From the NCBI GenBank assembly GCA_963814745.1, contig CAWFEA010000006.1:124001-188000 (forward strand): a DNA stretch of 64,000 nucleotides. Direction: 5' to 3'. The position numbers and the translations under genes were made by a program. Shown in pieces: positions 55,162-64,000 of this stretch; the stretch's first letter is position 1; every line of letters begins with the position of its first letter. Source of the DNA: CAWBRT01 sp963814745. Lineage in GTDB: Bacteria; Acidobacteriota; Terriglobia; Terriglobales; Acidobacteriaceae. The notes beneath the pieces are model-generated. The model did not search any database and was not told the origin of the DNA. It worked only from the letters and a program-made list of their open reading frames with translations.

Positions 55162-55983
55162 TGCTTTCTCCCTTCATCGGGTCTAAAACAGCGGGGCCGG
55201 AACAACCAGGACAAGCTGATGGTGACCTGGACGGTAATGATCTGAAGCGAAACCATTGGCCGCCAAGGCCTGCCCGCGACGCTTGTATACGCCAGAGGAG
55301 CGAACGAACCAGCCAGCACGCACATCGGCTGAAAATAGTTCTCGTTCTTGATCGCTTTCATCGCTGACTTTCCGTGTGAAATGCGTGTTTGAGTTGAATT
55401 TTATAACTTGTTCTCGCCTGACTTCCTGCTTGCCATCCGGTCTGCACGCCCGGATGGAGCTATCACCTGCGGCTCCGGCAATCGCACGCTTCGAGTGGTT
55501 ACGCGGAACCTCATTTTTTGACTTTAGGAATGACTGAAAGCTTACACCCATTTGCCCTGCTTGTCCGTGTCGTGCAACAAACTCACTGCAACCGGCCGCT
55601 GGCTGACGAACAGGGGTGTTTGAGGGAAGTCACGGCTGGCGCTGGAGGTTCGCGCCGCTGGCAACACCTAGCTTCGACGCTGTCCCCGCGTTTCTCAATG
55701 CGGTAATTGGGGACGCCATCTTGGAGAAGAGACGTTCCCGGCTTCGTGTGGTAGACTCCGGCAGCCCTTCGTCCAAAGTTCGGTTCAAGTTGGGTCCAAA
55801 TGCAGGTGTTTTGGCAGCTAAAATTGGAGCTGGAAAGAGGTAAGTCTCGCAGAATCAGAGAGGCTTTGGGGTGGGTGGTGGGATTCGAACCCATCGAGTT
55901 ACTGAATCTAAAGAACTTAGACGGTAGCGAGAGGCAGTCTTGGAACCGCTAAGTAAGCGAAGGGAAGTTTTAATGGACCCCAA
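55162..55983. other. 820-base region without a supported gene
   Basis: Only low-quality open frames are seen. The one structured item is a tRNA-like T-arm at 55870-55896 (minus strand GGGTTCGAATCCCACCAC). Promoter elements of the NHL gene should lie in the first 200 bases. Confidence 0.5.
55870..55896 (-). other. tRNA 3'-end-like fragment (possible att relic)
   Basis: Minus strand: TGGGTTCGAATCCCACCACC then CACCCC. It has the invariant TTCGAAT loop and a T-stem/acceptor-like continuation, but no matching 5' half, D-arm or anticodon arm upstream. Such pieces are left at one edge of tRNA-targeting elements. Confidence 0.4.
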
Positions 55984-56244
55984 CTAGACCCTCGATTTTG
56001 GACCATCATCTTTCCAGGCTCTTCGCTCCTGCACTTCGGCGATATTGAACCGGACACCCTGATTGTCCGCTGGGTTGAGCCAGAGCAGCCGATCAAAAAT
56101 GCGCTCGGCTTCCTCGAATCGTTTCAGCCTCCATGAGCCCAATCCGAAACCGTTCAGGCAACGCAAGAATGGCCGGTAGTCAATCCACCCCCAGGGCAAC
56201 AATCCGTCAGCGAGATTGCCCAGGGACAGTTCGCCGAAGCACAA
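55984..56244 (-). pseudogene. C-terminal fragment of a TPR-like protein
   Basis: GLLPWGWIDYRPFLRCLNGF, then GLGSWRLKRFEEAERIFDRL, LWLNPADNQGVRFNIAEVQ. The helix pair WRLKRFEEAERIFDRLLWLNP fits a single TPR, and the ending resembles the tail of longer TPR proteins. The N-terminal part is missing, because the frame upstream of 56244 has no related sequence. Confidence 0.5.
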
Positions 56245-56278
56245 CCCCTATACGCTGAATGTCGTTTAATTCAAAGCC

Positions 56279-56662
56279 GTGGCCAACAACATCAAGGGGA
56301 CGATGGCGATCCCGCATCCCTACGGCCGGTCGCAGTTCGGCGCCGACCTTGATCTGCACTTCGCCACTTTGATCGGCACCGGCAGCAATCCCAACGTCGC
56401 CGCCGTGGTGGTCATCGGAATCGAACCGATCTGGACCGACCACGTCGTCCAGGGCATCGCTAAAACCGGCAAGCCCGTAACCGGATTCTCGATTGAAAAG
56501 AATGGCGATCTGAACACCATCTGCGCCGCTTCGCGCAAGGCCAAGGAGTACGTGCAGTGGGCCACCGAGTTGCAGCGCGAACAGTGCCCCATCAACGAGC
56601 TGTGGGTCACCCGCAATGGCGTTCCAGGCACTGACTGCGGCTGCAAGTTTGGCCGAGTATGA
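56279..56662 (+). pseudogene. Fragment of a UxaA/altronate-dehydratase-type hydrolase
   Basis: NNIKGTMAIPHPYGRSQFGA, LHFATLIGTGSNPNVAAVVV, IGIEPIWTDHVVQGIAKTGK and AKEYVQWATELQREQCPINE match the central part of the large UxaA-type dehydratase domain. Both ends are lost: the frame starts inside the domain, and after NELWV the sequence (TRNGVPGTDCGCKFGRV) departs from the family. The enzyme would dehydrate sugar acids. This piece is not functional. Confidence 0.6.
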
Positions 56663-56947
56663 CGGGTGATGCGGATTCAAATATGCTGGCAACTCGGACG
56701 CGGAATCCGAGAAGAACCCGGCCTTTAAGCCTTTGTTAGACATCCATGTCTGAATGTCAGTCACCTTAATGCGAGTTTTTTGCCAATTGGGTCGAAACTC
56801 ATGTGTTACCACCTGCGGAAAACCCTGGCTGACATGCATGATGATTCGGCAGTGCGCTCGAAAAACCCTCGCGTGTGCCACGAGTCCGGAAACCGGAACC
56901 GCTGAACAATCAAGGTGGTGAGAGAACTCGTGGCAGAGTGTGTTCAC
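56660..56947 (-). pseudogene. Possible fragment with HExxH motif
   Basis: The frame reads NTLCHEFSHHLDCSAVPVSG, LVAHARVFRAHCRIIMHVSQ, ending near ELPAYLNPHHPSYS. CHEFSHHLD resembles the zinc helix of SprT-like or related metallopeptidases, but the rest is not recognisable and the ends are unclear. Confidence 0.25.
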
Positions 56948-57547
56948 CGCCGCAAAAACGGGTCGCAGCTTCGTGGCTCCACCAAAGTCTCACATGGTCG
57001 CGTTTCGTCCCAGAACGGAACGATCCCGTTAATAAAAAATATGAGTCGCATTTTTTTCCTTGCAATCCAACCCCGAGTGGCTGATTCTTTTGTTACTTTG
57101 TGGGGAATGTTGTTCGAGGATAATGTTACTCAAAAGGATGGGTTTTACTCATTAAGCAGAGCCAGTATCCGTCCTCGCGCAACCTAGCATTTACTAAAAA
57201 CAAGCCGCTCGTCCTGGCGCCACTGATAACCGTTTCGGCGATTCGGCGCCTGGGCGTTGTTTGGCCCGACAAAATATGTCGCTTACCCCGTCCAGCACGT
57301 TGGCGCGGAATTAGTTCTCGCGTGTTGACTCGAAAAGCGACTGACGGCCAGCAATCACCTTGGTCGCGCGGCAGGTCCTAGTTGTATCGCATATGTTGTT
57401 TTTCGATCGCGGATGTAGTTGGCCCGCAAGGCCGCACATCAGAAGTGACATTCGCGATGCAGAGCTGAAAACGAGATTTCTGGCTCGTGCAACAGGGCGG
57501 GTTTCCAGCCGTGGTAGCAGTGCGTCGACTGCATGGAGGGTAGCAAG
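56948..57547. other. Leader region of the giant repeat-protein gene
   Basis: 600 bases with no supported gene, partly AT-rich (57040-57140). It should hold the promoter of the large plus-strand gene. No clear promoter boxes or operators stand out. Confidence 0.45.
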
Positions 57548-60500
57548 ATGTCCGACTGTGGAGTGAATCGTACACGGAAGTTTCACAATGCAGTTATGGT
57601 TTCGCTGACGGCAATGTTCTGCCTGTTTGCTACAGCCTTCGCAGTCGCGCAGACCACGCTCTCGACGACGTCGGTGGCCTTTGGCAACGTGGTGATTAAT
57701 GAGACGAGCGCGATCAAGACGGTTACGCTCACGAACAACCAGGCGGTCAGCCTCACTATCAACTCGCTGGTTGTGTCGGCGGGAACCCCATATGCCGTCG
57801 CTCCATCGTCAACGTGCCTCAACCCCACGGTGGCCGCGGGCAAGAGTTGTACTATCGGCCTAACCCTTACGCCTGCCTCATTGGGCGCACAGCCGGCCGG
57901 CACACTGACCATCAACACCAATGCCAGCAACAGCGGGCAGACGGTGACGCTGTCCGGGACGGGAATCGCCCCGACCGCGCTTTCGCCGACGGCGGTGGCC
58001 TTTGGCAACGTGGTGGTCAACACCGCCAGCGCGGCCAAGACGATCACTCTTTTTAACGAGCAGTTGACTTCGCTGTCGATCACCTCGATCACCGCGTCGC
58101 CGAGCACCTATGCGATTTCCGGAGGGACCTGCGCGAATCCCGGCACGCTGGCAGCCAACTCCAATTGCACCATCCTGGTGACCGTGACGCCAGCCGCTCT
58201 GGGAGTGGTGCCGGCCGGCACACTGACCATCAATACCAATGCCAGCAACAGCGGGCAGACGGTGACGCTGTCCGGGACGGGCGTTGCTCCGACCGCGCTT
58301 TCCGTCGGCGCATACGCATTCGGCAGCGTGCCGGTCAGTACGACCAGCCCGATCGTGAAGGCCACGTTCTGGAACTATCAGCTGACCAGCATCAATATCT
58401 CTTCACTGGCGGTAGCGGGCAGCGGATTCGCACTGGATCCATCGACGACCTGCCCCAATCCCGGCTCGCTGGGTGCGCAATCCTCCTGCGTGATTGCAAT
58501 CACCTTGACTCCCTCCGCAACAGGCTCACAGTCAGGCACCCTGACGATCACCGACACGGCCGGCAATAGCCCAACGATCGTGGCCCTTGGCGGGACGGGA
58601 ATCGCTCAGGCGACGCTTTCGGCGCCGGCCAATTTCGGCAATGTTGTGATCTTAGAGACCAGTGCGATCGCGAAGGCCACTCTCACCAATAATCTGTCGA
58701 CCCCCATCACGATTTCGTCAATTGCGACGACCGGCACCGGCTATGCCGTCGATCCGTCGACGACCTGCGTCTATCCGGGCGGCACCCTGGCCGCGAAGTC
58801 CAGCTGCACCATCGGCGTTACGCTGACCCCCGCCGCGCTGGGCCTGCAGTCGGGCACGTTGAAGGTCACCGACGGTGCGAGCAACAGCCCGCAGTCGGTG
58901 GCGCTTAGCGGAACAGGAGTGGTTGCAGTCACGCTCACCCCGTCAACCCTAGGTTTTGGAGATGTAGCCGTTAACACAACGAGCCCGGCAAAGACGGTGA
59001 CGCTGAAGAACGCTGAGTCGTCATCAATGACCATCGAAGCGGTGCTCTTTGGCGGAGCCTTCGCGCTCAATCCCAATCCCGCTGCCACAACTTGCCCGAT
59101 TCCGGGCGGTGCGGTCAGCGGGCCGCTGGCTGCGGGAGCCTCTTGCGTCATCGGGATCGTCTTTCAGCCGACCGCTCTCGGAGCTGCTGCCGACGGCAAG
59201 ATCACGGTCATCGATACCGCCCCCAACAGTCCGCAGACTGCGACGCTTACCGGTAACGGAGTTGCGGCCCTTACGTTCTCGCCCAGCCCGCTTGCCTTTG
59301 GCAGCGTGGTCGAGAACACGACCAGCGCGGTGAAAAACCTCACCGTGACGAACTATCAGCAAGTGGCACTGAATTTCACTGCGATCAGCGCCGTAGCGCC
59401 TTATGCCGTGGTTGCACCCACTGCCGGCACTCAATGCGTGGTGGGAACCCCGGTGGCGGCGGCGGCCAGTTGCACGATCGGCGTGACGTTTACGCCCACG
59501 GCCCCGGGCGCGGCGCCGGCCAGCAACCTCACCCTCACCGACGGGGTCGGGTCAGGGACGCAGACCGTCAGCCTGACCGGCAGCGGTATTGGACCCGTAA
59601 CGTTGAGCGCCGCGACGCTGGGCTTTGGCACGGTCGTGCTCAATGAGCCGGTGGTCAAAAGTATCACGCTGAAAAACTCTCAGTCCGTTCCGCTGACGAT
59701 CAGCTCGATCACCGGCTTCAGCGGAGGATACACCCTGAACGTCGCCGGGACGACCTGCTCACTGACCACCCCGCTGGCGGCCACCTCCAGTTGCTTAATC
59801 GCGGTCAGTCTCGATGCGACGACCCTGGGATCGCAAACGGGAACAATCACTATCTACGACAATGCGCCGGGAGGCTCGCAGACCTTTGGCCTCGCCGGCG
59901 CGGCGATCGGGCCCGTTGTTCTTACGCCTACCGCGGAGGCTTTCACCGCTCAGTACATTGGAAACACCAGCCCGGCCAAGACGGTCACGTTGACCAACGA
60001 GCAGAACGTTTCGCTCAACAATATCACGGCTACGATCACGGGCGCCGATCCCAACGACTTCGCGGTCACGACGAGCTGCTCGACCCTTCCGGCAAACACA
60101 ACGCCACCCCCTCCCACGTGCACGCTGTCGGTGACCTTTTCGCCGACCGTTTCGGGGACCAGAACGGCCATTTTGAGCGTCACCGACGACGCTGGCACGC
60201 AACAGGTCACTCTCTCCGGTCCGGGCAACGCTCCGGTGACCGTCACGCCGGGGGCGATAACCAACTTCTCGACGAATGTGGGCACCACCAGCGCCTACAA
60301 GAACATCACCGTTAAGAACAGCGACACGGCTGTGCCGCTGCTCATCAGTAACATCCAGTTTAGCGGCGACTTCATCCAGTCGGCGACGACCTGCCCGCTT
60401 TCGCCCACGCCACTGGCCGGAGGAGCCACCTGCACCATCAGCGTGGAATTCGATCCCACCATCGGTGGGGTTCGCAACGGCCAGGTCCAGATTTACGACA

Positions 60501-63500
60501 GTGTGCCGACCAGCCCGCAGGTCGTCAATCTCTCCGGCACCGGGACCAATCCGCTGACCATTTCGCCCACCTCGCTCACCTTTAGCGCGCAGTTGGTCGG
60601 CACTTCCAGCCCAGCCAAAGTCATCACGCTGACCAATCATGAGAGCCAGCAGGAAACGTTCACGCTGAGCCCAAGCGGGGATTACGCGGCGATCAGCAAT
60701 TGCAGCAACGGCGCGATCGCGGCCGACTCCACCTGCTTGATTTTTGTCACTTTCAATCCCAGCTCGACCACTCCCACCTTGCGCACCGGCACCCTGACAA
60801 TTACCCACACGGCGGCCGTCGGTTCGCCGCTTACGGCCTCTCTCGCCGGTTCGGCGACCGCCACCAATCCGCCGGCAGCCGTCTCGGTGGTTTCGCCCGG
60901 AGCAGGAGCTTCCGGCGCCGTCGTGCCCGTGGTGATCACCGGCAACGGCTGGACGCACTTCACCAACGCTTCGACCATCAGCTTTGTCGAAACGAACGAT
61001 ACCGGGATTGCCTGCGACATCGCGGTCAGTGGCGTCACTGCGCCTACGCCCAACACGCTCAATGCCACGCTGACGCTGAGCGGCGACGTCTATGGCGCCT
61101 GCAATATCGCGGTCAAGAGTCTGCTGAGTAGCGGAAAAACGGAAACCGCCTCGCTGCTCTCGGCCTTCATCATTGCCGATCCTACCAATGCGCATGTCAT
61201 CAACAGCGTGACGCCGAACTTTGGCACGCAGGGCCAGACGCTGACCGTCGCCATCGCCGCCACGGGAACCCACTTCGTGCAGGGCGTCACCTATGCCAAT
61301 TTCGGCGACGGGATCACCGTCAATCCTAATTCTTTGATCATTAACCCCAACGGCACCCAAGCGCAGGCCACTATCTCGATCAGCAACACCACGCCCATCG
61401 GTTATCGCACTATCACAATGATGACCAACGGCGAGTTCGCCACGTCGAGCAGCACTGCCTTCCAGGTCGGCCCCAACAACGCCACGCTGGCCAGCGTCAG
61501 CCCCAATACGGAAGCGCAAGGTTGGAGCGGCCAGGTCACTTTGACGGCCACTGGATCGCACTTCCTGCAGAATGCCACCCAGGTGTCGATTGGCGGCGTC
61601 ATCGTCGGCGACGTCAACGTGACCAGCCCAACGATAGCCGTTGCCAGGTAGCGGTTCCGGCCGGCGCGCCACTCGGACCGCAGAATGTGACGGTTTCGAC
61701 GGGCGGCGAGATCATGAGCCTGAACAACGCCTTCACCATTACCGGAGCCACGCCGGCGCTGCTCTCGGTTGTGCCGAGTTCCGGCGTCCAGGGGACGACT
61801 CTGGACGTTATTATTACCGGAAATGCCTTTACGGCATTCAACGTAGGCCCGCTCTCGTCCGAATTCACCGGCGAAATCACGGTGATCTCGACCACTCCAC
61901 TCTCCGCGAGCCAGGCGGATGCGAAAATCACCATTCACAGCGACGCCAACGTAGGACCGATTACCGCAAATCTCATCAGCGGACCTCCCGGCGACGCGAC
62001 CCTTTTCCCGTTCACCTTCACGGTCACTCCTTCGGCGGCTTCGATCACCAGCGTTTCGCCTAGCTGCGTGCCGCAGGGCGGTCAGGTTACGCTCAACGTT
62101 ACCGGCTTGAACACCATCTGGGCCACGGCGCAAACGGTAGCCGCTTTCTATCCGGGAGGATATCCAGCTCCTGCCGTGAATGAGATTACGATCAACAGCC
62201 CGACCAGCGCGTCGCTTGCGATCTCGGTTCCCACCAACACCCCGGCCGGAGCCTATGGGTTCTACCTGGCCACTGGCGGCCAGGTGGTCAGTGCCTCGAT
62301 CAATGTCTGTGCGGCAACGCCCACCTTGACGATGAGCCCCGCCAACGGCCTGCTTCCCTCGGGCAGCAACTGTGAACAGCTTCAGCGTCAGCTTCACCGG
62401 CCAGTTCACGCACTTCTCGCAGACGAACACGGTGCCGGTGATCAGCGGCGAAGGCGTCACGCTGACGAACTTCACCGTCACCGGCCTCGACCAGCGCCAC
62501 CGCCACGGTCACCATCATCGGCAGCACCAACGGCACGCCCACCGCCACCGGCCCGCGTCTGGTCACCTTCACCACCGGCGGAGAGATCGTCACCACCTAC
62601 TTCAACGTCACCCAGACTCCGGTTGGCTTGCAAGACATCTCGCCCTCTCACGCGCCGCAGAGCATCACGCTGGATGTCGAGATCACCGGCTTGAACACGC
62701 ACTTCCTATCGGCCGGACCCGACGACGGTGATCTTCGGCGGGCCGCAGATCACCGTGAATCACGTCACCGTGACCGACGACACCCACCTGATCGGCCAAC
62801 ATTACCACCAGCTACATGCTCGGCGGCGTGTTGACGCCGACCCCGCCGGGATGGCAGACAGTTTACGTCAATGACGGCGCGGAGCAGGTTATGGGCGGCT
62901 TCCTGGTCGATGCGCCGGCCCAGCCCAGCCTGGTGAGCGTGTGCGTGACCGGAACGGGCCCATTCGACGAGCCGTTCCATGCGTAGTCGAGCGCGCGCAG
63001 GGCGCGACGGTGGACGTGACGATTACCGGCTCGTGCAATCCTTCGACGAACTGGGTGCAGGGCACGACCGAAGCGATCCTTGGCGCGGGCGTCACTGTCT
63101 CGAATCTGACCATCACCAGCCCGAACACGGCCACGGCGACCATCGCCGTCAGCCGACGGCTCCGGTGGGCGGCAACAGCGTCATCATGATCACCGGAGCG
63201 AGCATTGTCAGCGGGACCGGCTTCAGCGTGACCCCGAGCGCGGCGCTTGATCTACAGTGTCGGGCCGGCTGTCGCCTGCAATGCGAATGCGACTTCATTG
63301 CGGATTACTGCGGTGTCTCCGGCGGCACCGGAACGCCTTATGTGGTTGGCGCAACTGCAGACCGCGACGCTGAATATCGTCGGCGTGGGCACGCACTGGC
63401 TGCAGGGCGAAACCACGGTCAGCTTCGGCCCCGGCGTCAATATCGATCAGCTCACGGTTAGCAGCCCGACCACGGCCACAGGTGCAGATCACCGTGCTCT

Positions 63501-64000
63501 CCACCTCGCCGGTTGGCTATGCTGCCGCTGACCACCATCACCGACGGTGAAGTCGTCACCTGCAGCAGGCCATCGACATCGAAGAGGGATTCCCCGACGC
63601 TGCTGGCTATCTCGCCCAGCGCGAGCCAGCAGGGCGACACCTTCACTCTGCAGGTGCTGGGCCGCTTCACCAACTGGGCGAGCCGCCTACGACTCCACAC
63701 GGCTGCGTTCAACCAGGACATCACGGTGAATTCGGTCACCGTGATCGACTCCGAGAACCTGCGCTGAACATCACTGTAAGTCCCTGGGCTTACGTCGATT
63801 ACGGCACTCCATGCGGCCACGTACTTACCGTCACCACGGGGAGCGAGCAGGTAGTGGCAGCAACCGCCGCCGATCGTAGCGCCGACCTACTTCTGCGTCA
63901 CGCAGGGCGGCGAAGAGATCACCAATGTCTCGCCGCTGCTGGCCATCCAGGGATCGACCGTGCCGGTGACGATCACCGGCTCGGCCACCAACTTCATCCA
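57548..64000 (+). CDS. Giant secreted protein with ten choice-of-anchor (ASH-like) repeats and IPT domains; frameshifted, runs off the window
   Basis: ATG 57548, with GGAGG about nine bases upstream. Signal peptide NAVMVSLTAMFCLFATAFAV. Ten repeats of 105-110 residues follow up to about 60870, each built on L-(S/T)-P...FG-x-V-x-V-N-x-T-S-x-x-K-x-V-T-L-x-N, a central CTI-x-V-x-(L/F)-T-P and an ending like QTVTLSGTG, the choice-of-anchor D/ASH pattern. From about 60880 IPT/TIG-like domains take over (SVVSPGAGASGAVVPVVITG). The first frame ends at 61651, but matching domains continue in other frames (VPAGAPLGPQNVTVSTGGEI; PALLSVVPSSGVQGTTLDVI) to the window end with many one-base shifts. At least 2,150 residues. 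A surface adhesin or matrix protein is likely. Confidence 0.8.

Noticed and set aside
55183..55551. 122-codon minus-strand frame upstream of the NHL protein
   Set aside because: It overlaps the probable promoter region and has no motif or start signal.
57893..58302. CRISPR-like reading of the repeated segments in the giant gene
   Set aside because: Repeats are 318 bases apart, in frame and encode protein repeats. No short regular repeats with unique spacers were seen anywhere in the window.
59795..61672. Minus-strand open frame of about 625 codons
   Set aside because: Antisense to the repeat protein; the repeat composition keeps the opposite strand open. No family match.

Overview
The window looks like a chromosomal segment of a member of the Acidobacteriota, probably near the Koribacter/Terriglobia branch. 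This is inferred from the glycine-rich TolC-type protein, the chains of choice-of-anchor/IPT surface domains, the GTGTCATCCTGAG...GAAGGATCTGCT intergenic repeats and the high G+C. No rRNA or ribosomal marker is present, so the placement is an inference.

Layout. 0-10.4 kb is ordinary core and housekeeping sequence: an anti-sigma fragment, a TolC-type protein, truA, a VOC protein, bacterioferritin, an SGNH hydrolase and an MscS channel, separated by REP-like palindromes. A tRNA-Glu(TTC) at 10.47 kb carries a tyrosine integrase immediately at its 3' end. From there to about 17.4 kb is an integrative island: integrase, zinc-finger protein, IS21-like end remnant, 5'-truncated serine resolvase, an array of roughly 19-bp repeats, an unknown protein overlapping an XRE-ImmA/IrrE protein, a DarT/DarG ADP-ribosylation toxin-antitoxin pair, and two wrecks (a small gene with a stop and a [NiFe]-hydrogenase fragment). 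17.8-25 kb has Hsp15, an MFS transporter, a TetR regulator divergent from a carotenoid-type oxidoreductase, a lone FtsX/MacB permease and a VTT protein. 25.2-32.1 kb is a polysaccharide/glycan region (two GT4 glycosyltransferases, a PHP phosphoesterase, a UDP-sugar dehydrogenase), followed by a large hybrid histidine kinase.

35-46 kb holds two blocks that diverge from each other: a minus-strand corrinoid methyl-transfer set (corrinoid protein, MtaA/MtbA-like methyltransferase, DUF1638), and a plus-strand uptake/catabolic set (cupin, fused TRAP permease, TRAP binding protein, M20 hydrolase of the YgeY type, DUF3311 protein, sodium:solute symporter). They may serve one substrate, but the substrate cannot be read from sequence. 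46.4-47.6 kb is a complete IS630-family element with inverted repeats and a TA duplication. 47.6-53.2 kb is a heavy-metal RND efflux operon (fusion protein, pump, outer-membrane factor), then tatA. 53.6-57.5 kb is a damaged zone of gene fragments. From 57.5 kb to the window end is one giant secreted repeat protein.

Many otherwise well conserved genes are interrupted by one-base shifts, densest at 49.5-52.7 kb and after 61.6 kb. The conserved sequence simply resumes in another frame with no large loss, so most are more likely sequencing/assembly indels than true gene decay. Each affected gene is flagged.
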